From: Nostoc piscinale CENA21 | GTDB lineage: Bacteria > Cyanobacteriota > Cyanobacteriia > Cyanobacteriales > Nostocaceae | Assembly (NCBI RefSeq): GCF_001298445.1 | Contig: NZ_CP012036.1 | Span: 3,963,860-4,027,859 of the forward strand | DNA: 64,000 nucleotides | Direction of reading: 5' to 3' | Shown: positions 7,155 to 15,517 of the stretch, piece by piece | Position numbering within the stretch: position 1 is the stretch's first letter | Layout: every line of letters starts with the position of its first letter | Program-made: the position numbers and the translations under genes | Notes under the pieces: model-generated | Told to the model about the DNA's origin: nothing | What the model saw: the letters and a program-made list of their open reading frames with translations, nothing else | Database searches by the model: none

Positions 7155-7694
7155 ATGGGTGACAAATATCTCAGATTATCAGAATTGAACTTAGAAGGTC
7201 AATTTCAAGGTTTCGCTGGTATTAAATCAGGAAAAGCTAAATATCTGCAATTAGCAATTCATTCTGGTACTTTATACATTAAATTACCAAAAGATTTACG
7301 CAGTTCGTTGCAATGTAGTTTAGCTCCTGGTGAACCAATTCAGATTTGTGGTGTGAGTAAAGTCAACACACGCACAGGCAAAATTAAAATCAAAGCACAT
7401 CAAGTCACACCAGTTGCTGCTTGTCCTACTCAAGAATTATTACCAGAACCAGAAGCTAAAATTATGGTGTGTCAAAAGTCTGGCTGTGTTAAAAAAGGCG
7501 GTAAAGGTTTATTATCAGAATTAGAAAAAACTTTGTGCGATCGCGGTCTGCGAGACAAAGTTAAAATTGAACACACGGGTTGTCAAAAACGTTGCAGCAG
7601 CGCACCCAACTGCGTGTTAATGTTAGGTAAAAAGAAGTATAAGAAACTTCATCCAGAAGCGATCGCATCATTGCTAGAAAATCATTTAACCTAA
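7155..7694 (+). CDS. Thioredoxin-like [2Fe-2S] ferredoxin domain protein
   Basis: 179 residues. The N-terminal 90 form a beta-rich domain of unknown role (GKAKYLQLAIHSGTLYIKLP). The C-terminal half is a thioredoxin-fold [2Fe-2S] domain: C106-x4-C111 in VCQKSGCVKKGGKGLL and C143-x3-C147 in TGCQKRCSSAPN, the expected ligand pattern, plus an extra C153. Such proteins transfer electrons or sense redox state. Placement after nifT suggests a supporting role in nitrogen fixation, but a 135-bp gap separates them. A strong terminator (7731-7761) follows and closes the cluster. Confidence 0.82.
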   Translation: MGDKYLRLSELNLEGQFQGFAGIKSGKAKYLQLAIHSGTLYIKLPKDLRSSLQCSLAPGEPIQICGVSKVNTRTGKIKIKAHQVTPVAACPTQELLPEPEAKIMVCQKSGCVKKGGKGLLSELEKTLCDRGLRDKVKIEHTGCQKRCSSAPNCVLMLGKKKYKKLHPEAIASLLENHLT

Positions 7695-7730
7695 ATTCAA
7701 GCTTCTTGTCAAATGTATATATTACTGTTT

Positions 7731-7761
7731 AGGGGTAAAATTTTTACCCCTATTTGTTTTT
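7731..7761 (+). terminator. Intrinsic terminator closing the nif accessory cluster
   Basis: AGGGGTAAAA (7731-7740) and TTTTACCCCT (7742-7751) form a 10-bp perfect stem with almost no loop, followed by ATTTGTTTTT. It lies 37 bp after the stop of the [2Fe-2S] gene and is the end of the operon in the + direction. Confidence 0.85.
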
Positions 7762-7878
7762 AGTATTGTCAACTGGCAAGTTCTGAGTTAAAACTGTCGC
7801 AGTCTCAATAGTTATTAGGTGTGTTAGCAACGCATAACGCACATTTCATACTGACTATGTAACTCAGATTTAATTGAA

Positions 7879-9022
7879 ATGTCTTTATTTAGCAACTTAC
7901 TCAATTTGCATTCAGCCAATAAACCATTAGAAGACTTTTTTACTGAAATTTTCGCTTACTTTTTCTCGATTAATAAAGATTTACTAATTGAGTGGTTGCA
8001 ACAGCATTTTATTATTAGTGATGAGAGTTATTATAGTGCCAAAATTAAAACACAGAAGTATTATGAACCACTCAAAAATCATACGTGTGGTAGTCAGCCT
8101 GATATTGTAATTGAATTAGCCAATGAAACTAAGACCGAGATAATATTTATCGAGTCAAAAATTGCTTCTACAGAAGGTTGTCAGCAATTAGAAAGATATT
8201 CTGAGATTTTAAGCAATCTACCATACTATAGTCGGCGAACGCTAATTTACATTACCCGTGACTATGAACCAAAGGAAGACATTAAAACTTTTATCAAAGA
8301 TTCTTCGCTAAAGGTAAACTTCTATCAACTGAGGTGGTATCAGGTTTATAGCTTTTTGAAAAAAATTAGTAATGACAGACTCATTCAAGAAATTTTAATG
8401 TTTATGGAGTTAAATATGATGTCACAAAATAATCAGCTTTCACCTATTGATATATTGACAATTAAAAGCTTTAATAAAACACTTAACTTTATGGAAGCAA
8501 GCCTCGGTGAAGAAGTCAGTGCAAAATTTAAGCAAAATCTTGAAGGTGTTACCAAAGCTAGTGCAGATAGCTTGTATCAATGGAAATCAAAAAAAAAGAT
8601 ATATAATGGTTACACATTTTTCAAACAAAAAAATGGGATTTCTGGTGTGGACTTGGATATTTTGATTTAGATACAGGTATCTTAAATGAATACCCATCAC
8701 TGGGTATTTGTTTAGAGGTGGCTCCCTATTTTGAAAATCGGAATAATATAATTGAGTCTATGCAAAAAGTAATTAATGCTCAACCAGAAAAATGGTTTCC
8801 AATTAATTTAGTTACTTATCCAGCATGGTCAGCGATAATTTATAAAAAAAAGCCTTCAGTCTTTTCTTTCAACGGAAGATCATCTATTTGCTATTAAACA
8901 ATTTTTTTTTAGATTCTATTGATGAATTAAAGAACATTCAAAATCATTTTGATGTTCCTTGGAAGGTTCTTAGTGTAGGAGAAATGATACAAGAAGATAT
9001 GGATATTGCTGCCGACTCATAG
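7879..9022 (+). pseudogene. PD-(D/E)XK nuclease family protein, three homopolymer frameshifts
   Basis: The N-terminal 260 residues read in one frame (stop at 8668-8670). They contain a PDDEXK_4-type core: QPDIVIELA, IIFIESKIAS (the E-x-K pair), and QLERYSEIL. The rest of the protein continues in other frames. Adding one A to A7 at 8627-8633 gives ...KKWDFWCGLGYFDLDTG; removing one A from A8 at 8844-8851 restores the first frame (LQSFLSTEDHLFAIKQ); removing one T from T9 at 8902-8910 gives FLDSIDELKNIQNHF to a stop at 9020-9022. A full-length protein would be about 380 residues. Either the gene has decayed or the homopolymers are miscounted. The role is unknown; related proteins are found among defence-type and stand-alone nucleases. 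Confidence 0.75.
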
Positions 9023-9024
9023 CA

Positions 9025-9080
9025 AAACCCAAGAGATTTTTGATGATGTTGGGTTTCGTTCCTCCACCCAACCTACACTG
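9025..9080. repeat. Short hairpin repeat of the AACCCAACAT type
   Basis: AAACCCAA (9025-9032) pairs with TTGGGTTT (9049-9056), followed by a CACCCAACCTAC segment. Related sequences lie at 15063-15096 and 19004-19110 and mark a dispersed element. Here it sits between the broken nuclease gene and the convergent toxin gene. Confidence 0.55.
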
Positions 9081-9094
9081 AAAAACTACTATTT

Positions 9095-9436
9095 TTACAT
9101 CACTGGACGTACCACACGAATTAGTTTTCCTGTTAATGATTCTTCTTTTACCACAGCCTCATTTATTCTTGCGGCAAACTGCTCCCAGTTACGATTATTG
9201 GTACAAACAATAATTCCAAAGTGGTTATCATTACGACGATGCAAACGGATAAAATCGTCTCTATTAATAGTCAATATCGCACGTTCTTGACTGACTGCAA
9301 ATGCCAGTACTTCTTCATCAGATATACCTTGCTCTGCTTTTCCAGCTTCTTGTACTGTCAAAACATCATGTCCCAAATTGCGTAATAATTCTACAACCGG
9401 AAACGGAAACTGCTCATCTGCGTAAAATCTTGCCAT
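9095..9436 (-). CDS. DUF5615 PIN-like toxin
   Basis: 113 residues. The N-terminal FYADEQFPFPVVELLRNLGH, central LTVQEAGKAEQGISDEEVLA and ILTINRDDFIRLHR are the acidic motifs of DUF5615 (Mut7-C-like PIN fold) proteins, which act as RNase-type toxins of type II systems. The conserved acidic residues (D7, E8, the SDEE cluster and DD) are all present. Its start codon directly abuts the stop of the partner gene on the same strand (9436/9437), so the pair is translated in the order antitoxin then toxin. Confidence 0.85.
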   Translation of the reverse strand: MARFYADEQFPFPVVELLRNLGHDVLTVQEAGKAEQGISDEEVLAFAVSQERAILTINRDDFIRLHRRNDNHFGIIVCTNNRNWEQFAARINEAVVKEESLTGKLIRVVRPVM

Positions 9437-9763
9437 TTACGCTACCTGATTACGCTCAATTACCAATTCAATTTCATCAGAATGAGCTTGTGCATACACC
9501 CAAGCATTAGCTAAATCTGTAGCTGAAATGCTGGGATAGCTTGTCAAAAGGTCAGCATCACTATATCCAAGATGGCGAGCTTCCACAAGTACCCAAATTG
9601 GAATACGAGTGTTGGCAATTCGCGCCTCGCCTCCACAAACTCCAGGGGTTTTCTCAATTCCTTGCCAACTACTACCAAGACTTTGAGCAAGTAACTGTAT
9701 TGCCTGTAATTTTTCACTAGGGCTAAGAGCAAGAAGTTGGTTTTCTAATTCTCTAAGTGTCAC
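9437..9763 (-). CDS. DUF433 antitoxin
   Basis: 108 residues with the DUF433 winged-helix segment: GGEARIANTRIPIWVLVEAR, then LGYSDADLLTSYPSISATDL and ANAWVYAQAHSDEI. The preceding 40 residues form an N-terminal helix (LRELENQLLALSPSEKLQAI). DUF433 proteins are the DNA-binding antitoxins of DUF5615 toxins; the toxin gene follows without a gap. An intact toxin-antitoxin module, in contrast to the broken hicAB at the start of the window. Confidence 0.87.
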   Translation of the reverse strand: MTLRELENQLLALSPSEKLQAIQLLAQSLGSSWQGIEKTPGVCGGEARIANTRIPIWVLVEARHLGYSDADLLTSYPSISATDLANAWVYAQAHSDEIELVIERNQVA

Positions 9764-9871
9764 GAATTTAAATTTTTTGGGATTTTGTCAGACTATATTT
9801 ACAATTTTAGATTTCACATTCAAATTTCAGCAGTCACGTCTCTGAAAAAGGCTCTCATCTCTGAGTTCCGC

Positions 9872-10867
9872 CTAAGTTTTGGGGTCTTCCCACCAGGATG
9901 ATAAAGGTTCGCGCAGTGCTTCTTGAATTACTTCCTTAATATGTGGGACATCTAATTTACCCCGCGTCGGCCCTGCAAATCTTGGATCGTACATCACAAT
10001 ATGAATCAAACTCAGTGCAGGTTCCCAGTTGACTTCTGCTAATGCTTGTCGAAAACCTTCAACATGGCTACCTTCATCTGGGGTTCTGGCTCCATTTACC
10101 CATGAAAATATGCGGTTTTGCGAGAAGCGATCGCCAAACGCAGCTGCTTCAATCAAAATATTGTTATGATGCAAAGTTACATGAAATGGCTCATTGTTAG
10201 CGTCTGTTTGCCGAGTCAAAAGTATATATCCCAGCATTTTCAGTCCTTGCGGTGCATAGAAACGCTCTTCATTTAATCCAATCTTTAACCCTGCAAATAA
10301 ATGAGCAGTGTCAAACAAAGCCCTCCGAATTATCCCAAATCTGGGTTGCGTTTCTCTAAAAACTTCAGGATCAGGTGTGACTTCAATTTTTGTTCCTCGG
10401 CCATCACCCTGCTGAATAATCTTGGCAGATCCTTGTGCAATTCCTTTACTAAAACATTGCTCCCACAGCATTCCAGAACGCCAACTTTGTACCTTGAGTT
10501 GAATACTAGTCGCATTCATTGGTGCTAAACCAACGCCTCGGCTAACTATATGAACATGGGGAGTGTGTTCATCAAATGAGCGTGTTAGATGAATACGAGT
10601 TAGCAACTTAGTCGCAAGGCTAATACCTTCGATATCACTGGGTTCATCAAATGGGAGTCCTGGGCCATCATCGACGACTGAGATAGTGGTTCCATCCAAA
10701 GTTACATTCACAAAGGTTGCTTTTTTTGACAAATAAGCGTCAAGGACATTGGCTACCAGTTCATAGACAAACTGTTCTGTACCTTGCACTCCTGCACTCC
10801 CAAAGAACATAGTCGGTCGGCGACGAATTGCTTGAATTTCTTCTGTGTGACTGAGGTTGTTAGACAT
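9872..10867 (-). CDS. GyrB-like GHKL ATPase, stand-alone
   Basis: 331 residues from ATG at 10867 (MSNNLSHTEEIQAIRRRPTM); the reading frame extends upstream to 11020, but that part is a dispersed repeat, so the internal ATG is chosen. Motifs follow the type II topoisomerase ATPase order: RRRPTMFFGS (like RKRPGMYIGS of GyrB), N-box ELVANVLDAYLSK, G1 DDGPGLPFDE, SRGVGLAPMNA, GDGRGTKIEVTPDPEVF, then a transducer-like domain ending with RGKLDVP. There is no TOPRIM or C-terminal domain and no GyrA-like gene beside it. It may be a repurposed ATPase; the function is unknown. Confidence 0.75.
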   Translation of the reverse strand: MSNNLSHTEEIQAIRRRPTMFFGSAGVQGTEQFVYELVANVLDAYLSKKATFVNVTLDGTTISVVDDGPGLPFDEPSDIEGISLATKLLTRIHLTRSFDEHTPHVHIVSRGVGLAPMNATSIQLKVQSWRSGMLWEQCFSKGIAQGSAKIIQQGDGRGTKIEVTPDPEVFRETQPRFGIIRRALFDTAHLFAGLKIGLNEERFYAPQGLKMLGYILLTRQTDANNEPFHVTLHHNNILIEAAAFGDRFSQNRIFSWVNGARTPDEGSHVEGFRQALAEVNWEPALSLIHIVMYDPRFAGPTRGKLDVPHIKEVIQEALREPLSSWWEDPKT

Positions 10868-10904
10868 TTTTGAATTATCAAGGTGATGCTTACGCAATGT
10901 GCAA

Positions 10905-11010
10905 CTTATGTTTGAAACCCCTCTCCAAACCTCTCCCCGACGCGGAGAGAGGCTTTGAATCTGCTCCCCTTCACTCGTAGGGAAGGGGTTGGGGGTTAGG
11001 TTTTGAGAAA
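10905..11010. repeat. Dispersed intergenic repeat that reads as protein in one frame
   Basis: CCCCTCTCCAAACCTCTCCC (10919-10938) and the inverse-type GGGAAGGGGTTGGGGG (10980-10995) flank a GC-rich centre. Translated on the minus strand it gives LTPNPFPTSEGE and SPRRGEVWRGVS, a hallmark of a repeat often mis-annotated as protein in filamentous cyanobacteria. It lies upstream of the GHKL gene, on the far side of its ATG. Confidence 0.7.
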
Positions 11011-11116
11011 AAAGTTGCACACGGCGTGATGCTTGCTAATTATTATGATTGTTCTGCTCCTGAAATGACACCAGCACCACTGTGAACTTCCGGTGATGTT
11101 AGGTTAAAAAAGAAAC

Positions 11117-12283
11117 ATGAAAATTATCAAACCTATCACCAACTGGTTAGAAAATCGGGCAAGTACACCTACATACGGCGGTTGGGTGCTTGCGGGAATT
11201 GCCATTTGTTTTTTTGGTGCGGCTGTCAATACGATGGCGGGGTGGCTGTATGCTATTAGCGGTGTGAGTGTGGCGCTGTTGGTAGTAGCAGCAGTTTTAC
11301 CGCCGCGATCGCTTGTTGGTTTAACTGTCACCCGCAATTCAATTCAGCCTGTCTCGTCCGGGGATGACTTGACTGTAGAGTTAGAAATCCACAATCCCAC
11401 CGCACAATCTGTAAGTTTGCTGCAAGTCGAGGATATTTTGCCTTTTGTTTTGGGTAAGCCAATTAAACAGGCAATAGAAGTTGTTCCCAGTAAAAATAGT
11501 TACCGTTGGGTTTATTATCACCCGACCCAGCGTCGAGGTATTTATCGCTGGCACAATGTTGAATTAGCGACTGGCGCACCTTTAGGTTTATTTTGGTGTC
11601 GTCGTCAGCGAGATTGTGAAGCGATCGCCATTGTTTACCCGACTGTATTACCTTTAACCACTTGTCCGTTAGTTGATGAAATGGGACAGGAAGAAAGCAA
11701 AAAAGGTGATTCTATCAATCGCCCATTGCAAACAGCGACATCGGGATTAGTGCGATCGCTCCGTCCCTACCGCATCGGCGACCCCACCAGACTCATCCAT
11801 TGGCGGACTAGCGCCCGTTATGGTGAATTACGAGTCCGGGAGTTAGAAGTTGTCACAGGTGGACAAGAAATAATTATCGCCTTAGATAGTGGTGGTGAAT
11901 GGCAAGAAGATGATTTTGAACAAGCCGTAATTGCCGCAGCTAGTTTGTACTTTTATACACAACGCATGGGAATGCCTGTCAAACTCTGGACAGCTGGGAC
12001 AAATTTGGTGAAAGGCGATCGCATAGTCTTAGAAACCCTAGCCGCAACCTCATTTCAAGAAGATATCAACGCCACAGAAACACCTAACAATCCTTTCATT
12101 TGGTTAACGCAAAATTCTCTGACACTCTCTTCCTTACCCCAAGGCAGTCGTTGGATTTTGTGGCAGAATAATAATTCCTCAGATCAAGCATCAGGCGTTG
12201 TCTATCGTGACTGTCCTGGTATTGTGGTGCAAAGCGAACAAGCTTTACAACCCCAACTACAAAAACCTTTACAACCATTTTAA
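11117..12283 (+). CDS. DUF58 domain protein
   Basis: 388 residues. Two membrane helices sit near the N-terminus (residues about 22-62: GWVLAGIAICFFGAAVNTMA and a second hydrophobic stretch). A beta-rich domain follows, then the DUF58 motif RPYRIGDPTRLIHWRTSARY near residue 220 and LRVRELEV, leading into a vWA-like fold (IIIALDSGGEWQEDDFEQAV). DUF58 proteins usually pair with MoxR AAA+ ATPases and work in protein maturation at the membrane; no MoxR gene is present here, so it is a solitary copy. A HIP1 site lies at 11308. Confidence 0.85.
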   Translation: MKIIKPITNWLENRASTPTYGGWVLAGIAICFFGAAVNTMAGWLYAISGVSVALLVVAAVLPPRSLVGLTVTRNSIQPVSSGDDLTVELEIHNPTAQSVSLLQVEDILPFVLGKPIKQAIEVVPSKNSYRWVYYHPTQRRGIYRWHNVELATGAPLGLFWCRRQRDCEAIAIVYPTVLPLTTCPLVDEMGQEESKKGDSINRPLQTATSGLVRSLRPYRIGDPTRLIHWRTSARYGELRVRELEVVTGGQEIIIALDSGGEWQEDDFEQAVIAAASLYFYTQRMGMPVKLWTAGTNLVKGDRIVLETLAATSFQEDINATETPNNPFIWLTQNSLTLSSLPQGSRWILWQNNNSSDQASGVVYRDCPGIVVQSEQALQPQLQKPLQPF

Positions 12284-12367
12284 ATGAGTATTCTATGTAT
12301 TTAATATTTCAATGAATGCTAATTTATTGCGGTTTTTGTTAAACATCATCATTGAATCTGATCAGGT

Positions 12368-12383
12368 TGGGGAGATATCCCCA
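12368..12383 (+). promoter_or_regulatory. Small hairpin upstream of the thioredoxin-reductase subunit gene
   Basis: TGGGGA (12368-12373) and TCCCCA (12378-12383) form a 6-bp stem with a GATA loop in the 165-bp gap before the FTR gene. It has no T tract, so it is not a terminator. It may be a leader structure or chance. Confidence 0.25.
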
Positions 12384-12448
12384 GTAATAGCGCCTTGAGG
12401 CTGAGGTACAATGCAAAGAAATATTTAAATTATGAGCGGCCGATCCAC

Positions 12449-12814
12449 ATGATCACATCAGAAGTTAACACACATTCCAGCGATAAAAGCTTAGAAGCAA
12501 TGCGGCATTTTTCCGAACAATACGCCAAGCGTACTGGAACGTACTTCTGTAGTGAACCTTCTGTTACCGCAGTGGTAATTGAAGGGTTAGCCAAACATAA
12601 AGACGAACTAGGTGCGCCTTTGTGTCCCTGCCGCCACTACGAAGACAAAGAGGCTGAAGTCAAGGCTTCATATTGGAACTGTCCCTGTGTGCCAATGAGA
12701 GAACGGAAAGAATGCCATTGTATGCTGTTTTTAACACCAGACAATGAATTTGCTGGTCAAAGCCAAGAAATCTCTATCGAAACTATTAAAGAAGTAAGAG
12801 ATAGCATGGCATGA
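12449..12814 (+). CDS. ftrC: Ferredoxin:thioredoxin reductase catalytic (beta) subunit
   Basis: 121 residues from ATG 12449; an in-frame start at 12395 would add 18 non-conserved residues. The catalytic subunit uses a [4Fe-4S] cluster and a redox disulfide to pass electrons from ferredoxin to thioredoxin. The cysteine motifs are complete: FCSEPS, LCPCRHYEDKE (CPC), YWNCPCVPMRERKECHC (CPC then CHC). Helical N-terminus LEAMRHFSEQYAKRTGTYFC. The stop overlaps the DUF309 start by four bases. The variable alpha subunit is not in this window. Confidence 0.95.
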   Translation: MITSEVNTHSSDKSLEAMRHFSEQYAKRTGTYFCSEPSVTAVVIEGLAKHKDELGAPLCPCRHYEDKEAEVKASYWNCPCVPMRERKECHCMLFLTPDNEFAGQSQEISIETIKEVRDSMA

Positions 12815-13206
12815 GCGAAACAATGCCCCAAGAGTTTTGGCAAGGTGTAGAACAGTTCAACTCTGGACAGTTTTACGCCTGTCATGACACTTTAGAGGCT
12901 TTGTGGATCGAAGCCATTGAACCCGAAAAAACTTTTTACCAGGGCATTCTCCAAATTGCTGTAGCTTTGTACCATCTCAGAAATGAGAATTTGCGCGGTG
13001 CAGCTATTTTACTCGGAGAAGGTAGCAACCGCCTACGCCGTTATCCAGATAGTTATGGCGGCATTAATGTAGATGAGTTATTAAGCCAAAGTGCCGAATT
13101 ATTGACAGTATTACAGCAAACAAGTGTAAATAAAATTTCGGCAAGTGAATTGCTGGAAAATCAAAACTTGCCTATACCCAAACTTGTACTATCTAATGAT
13201 TGTTAA
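12811..13206 (+). CDS. DUF309 domain protein
   Basis: 131 residues with the DUF309 pattern: FWQGVEQFNSGQFYACHDTL, EALWIEAIEP, FYQGILQIAVALYHLRNENL, RGAAILLGEGSNRLRRYP. The conserved E and H residues in the two helices could form a metal site, as proposed for this all-helical family. It overlaps the FTR subunit by four bases (ATGA), so the two are in one operon. The molecular role is unknown. Confidence 0.9.
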   Translation: MSETMPQEFWQGVEQFNSGQFYACHDTLEALWIEAIEPEKTFYQGILQIAVALYHLRNENLRGAAILLGEGSNRLRRYPDSYGGINVDELLSQSAELLTVLQQTSVNKISASELLENQNLPIPKLVLSNDC

Positions 13207-13237
13207 AAAGAGAACAGCGAAAAATCATCATGGGCAA

Positions 13238-13297
13238 GGGTGAAAGGGTATAAGGGTGTATGTATCCAAAACCCTTACACCCCATACCCTTTCACCC
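13238..13297. terminator. Large inverted repeat between convergent genes
   Basis: GGGTGAAAGGGTATAAGGGT (13238-13257) pairs with ACCCCATACCCTTTCACCC (13279-13297), giving an imperfect stem of about 22 bp. It lies between the stops of the DUF309 gene (+) and NDH-2 (-) and probably ends transcription from both sides; there is no long T tract. Confidence 0.55.
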
Positions 13298-13345
13298 CTA
13301 AACCCAATCTCTACAGACAATGTTGGTGCGGAAGTCCTACATTAT

Positions 13346-14707
13346 TTAGACATTGACTGCTTGTCTGGGTGGCGTGGCTTTGTAATATGTACTAGGCGCT
13401 TCATTTCCTACTTTTACTAAAGCTTCTTGCCCAGTAATCAATCTTGCGCCACGTTTGCGGGTGATATAGTTCCATACCCACTGAATCATAACGACGAGTT
13501 TGTTATCAAACTCAATTAAGAAGTAGATATGAATCAATAGCCAAAATAGCCAAGCAAAGAAACCTTTGAGTTTGATAAAGCCTAAATCCACGACGGCTAG
13601 ATTTTGCCCAATCATGGCTAAACTGCCGCGATCGCTATAGTTGAAAGCAGGTAAAGTATTACCTTTGATTTTTTCCTTAATTAACTTGGCAACATATTCT
13701 CCCTCTTGCATTGCTACTGGCGCAACACCAGGAAGAGGTTTGCCATTTTGATGAGAGAAGTTTGCTAAGTCGCCAACTACATGAATATTGGGATAGCCTT
13801 TGATGCTTAAGTCGGGTTCAACAACAACTCGTCCGGCGCGATCGCATTCTGCGCCTGTGCGTTCTGCTAAAACTTGCCCCATTGGTGAAGCTTTCACACC
13901 TGCTGCCCATAATACTGTCTTGGCGGCAATTTCTTTCACTTCATCACCTTGTTTGAGGGTGACAATATCGTTTTCAATGTTGGTGACTAAAGTTTTGGTT
14001 TGAACGCTGACACCCAATTGCTGTAAAGATACTTCTGCTTGTTGGGATAATTCTGGTGCAAAGGGTGGCAAAATCCGATCTAGTCCTTCTAAAAGTAAAA
14101 CTCTCGCCTCGGATGTGTCGATGTTGCGGAAATCTTCTTTGAGAGTTTGATAAGCGAGTTCAGCGATCGCACCTGCTAATTCTACCCCTGTAGGGCCACC
14201 ACCCACAATTACAAAGGTTAACCAAGCCCGACGTTTTTCAGGATCAGTTTCTTTCTCTGCTGCTTCAAACGCCGAGAAAATCCGGCGACGCATTTCGATG
14301 GCATCTTCTACAGTTTTTAAACCAGGAGCAAAATCTTCCCAGTTATCTTTCCCAAAATAGGAATGCTTGGCACCTGTAGCCACTATTAACGTATCGTATG
14401 GTATCGCTTGCTCACCCAACAAGACTTGCTGTGCTTGGGGATCTATATCATTCACTTCTCCCAGCAACACTTTTGTATTTTTGCTTTTGCTTAATACCGA
14501 ACGCAAAGGTGAGGAAATATCAGCCGGAGATAGTGTACCTGTGGCAACTTGGTACAGCAATGGTTGGAACAAGTGAAAGTTACGTTTGTCAATCAGCGTT
14601 ACGTCTACTTTAGCTTTAGCCAATGCCTTTGCTGCATATAGTCCACCAAAGCCGCCACCAATGATTACAACTTGATGCGGTGGGTTATTCTCAAGGGAGT
14701 CTACCAT
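13346..14707 (-). CDS. ndh: Type II NAD(P)H dehydrogenase (NDH-2)
   Basis: A 453-residue flavoprotein that oxidises NAD(P)H and reduces plastoquinone without pumping protons. FAD site GGGFGGLYAAKALAKAKVDV near residue 17; LLYQVATGTLSPADI; second Rossmann motif VIVGGGPTGVELAGAIAEL near residue 165; VLWAAGVKASP and HVVGDLANFS (FAD-binding Asp). The C-terminal amphipathic region contains a hydrophobic stretch (GFFAWLFWLLIHIYFLIEF) that would anchor the protein to the membrane. Length is normal for the cyanobacterial NdbA/B/C group; I cannot say which paralogue. It is transcribed away from a 400-bp upstream region. Confidence 0.93.
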   Translation of the reverse strand: MVDSLENNPPHQVVIIGGGFGGLYAAKALAKAKVDVTLIDKRNFHLFQPLLYQVATGTLSPADISSPLRSVLSKSKNTKVLLGEVNDIDPQAQQVLLGEQAIPYDTLIVATGAKHSYFGKDNWEDFAPGLKTVEDAIEMRRRIFSAFEAAEKETDPEKRRAWLTFVIVGGGPTGVELAGAIAELAYQTLKEDFRNIDTSEARVLLLEGLDRILPPFAPELSQQAEVSLQQLGVSVQTKTLVTNIENDIVTLKQGDEVKEIAAKTVLWAAGVKASPMGQVLAERTGAECDRAGRVVVEPDLSIKGYPNIHVVGDLANFSHQNGKPLPGVAPVAMQEGEYVAKLIKEKIKGNTLPAFNYSDRGSLAMIGQNLAVVDLGFIKLKGFFAWLFWLLIHIYFLIEFDNKLVVMIQWVWNYITRKRGARLITGQEALVKVGNEAPSTYYKATPPRQAVNV

Positions 14708-15107
14708 AAGAAGAAATATTTCCTAGTGTTACGGGTGCTGTAACTATTCTTAACAAATATGTATCAAACTTGTCATATATGTTTCTGTTCACGCTGCACA
14801 AATGAAAAAAACATAAAGGTAAGCCAGATTACCATTCCTAGGTGATACATATTACATTCATATATTGCCCTCTTAGCTTTAGTGTTTATCGCCCTTTGTT
14901 GAGATAATTGCAAAGGGCATTATTTTATTTAGGACTTACGCACAAAAAATTTTTTCGTGGCGACTGGGTGAAAGGGTGTAAGAGTTGTGGATACATACAC
15001 TCAGTCCCGCCCAAACCCTTGTGATTTCTAGTAGAGATACAAGTTTTGGGTGGCGTGATAGTGAAACCCAACAAAGTCTGGATAATGTTGGGTTTCTTTT
15101 TTCTGTG
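14708..15107. other. Intergenic region upstream of NDH-2
   Basis: It holds a hairpin GCCCTTTG (14891-14898) / CAAAGGGC (14911-14918) followed by ATTATTTTATTT, the common dispersed motif TTAGGACTTACGCAC at 14929-14943, and an imperfect C/G-rich repeat at 14964-15020. The terminator at 15063-15102 is listed separately. No gene was found. Confidence 0.6.
15063..15102 (+). terminator. Hairpin with T6, AACCCAACA repeat family
   Basis: GAAACCCAACA (15063-15073) and TGTTGGGTTTC (15086-15096) are a perfect 11-bp inverted repeat followed by TTTTTT. It lies just after the stop of the minus-strand membrane protein gene and may serve both strands. Related units occur at 9025 and 19074. Confidence 0.7.
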
Positions 15108-15383
15108 CTAAGTTCTGTTTTTAGCTTTGGCTGAACTGGATTGAGTTTGGTTTATTGCTGGTACTAAAGTTTTGACTAATCCAGTTATTGCCATAATCAA
15201 AGTTGCAGTTCCTCCCATCAATAAAGAAGTTAAAAATGCTGCTGCGAGAATAATTTCTGTGGGACTGTAGCCATCACGTATCCAAGCAGAGGGATTTTCC
15301 ATTGTTGAGGAAGATACTGGAATTAACTGTGAAGTTTGGGTAGAAGCTTGAGAGTTAGTGGAAGTTGATAAAGAAGTCTTCAT
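15108..15383 (-). CDS. Small membrane protein of unknown function
   Basis: 91 residues. A Ser/Thr/Gln-rich N-terminal 30 (STSTNSQASTQTSQ) is followed by YSPTEIILAAAFLTSLLMGG and a second hydrophobic stretch TATLIMAITGLVKTL, giving one or two membrane spans, and a polar tail. No family recognised. The start is followed upstream by a 134-bp gap to the divergent STAND gene. Confidence 0.55.
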   Translation of the reverse strand: MKTSLSTSTNSQASTQTSQLIPVSSSTMENPSAWIRDGYSPTEIILAAAFLTSLLMGGTATLIMAITGLVKTLVPAINQTQSSSAKAKNRT

Positions 15384-15517
15384 GACGCGAACCTGAGTGA
15401 AATTTACTGTTTACATAGTATTTCTGCCTTTAAAGCTGGAGATTCCTGAGAAATAGAGACGAAGTAGAAGCAAGGTGTAACATAAGTAGAATCAAGCAAA
15501 GTTTTGTCAGGCTGGCT

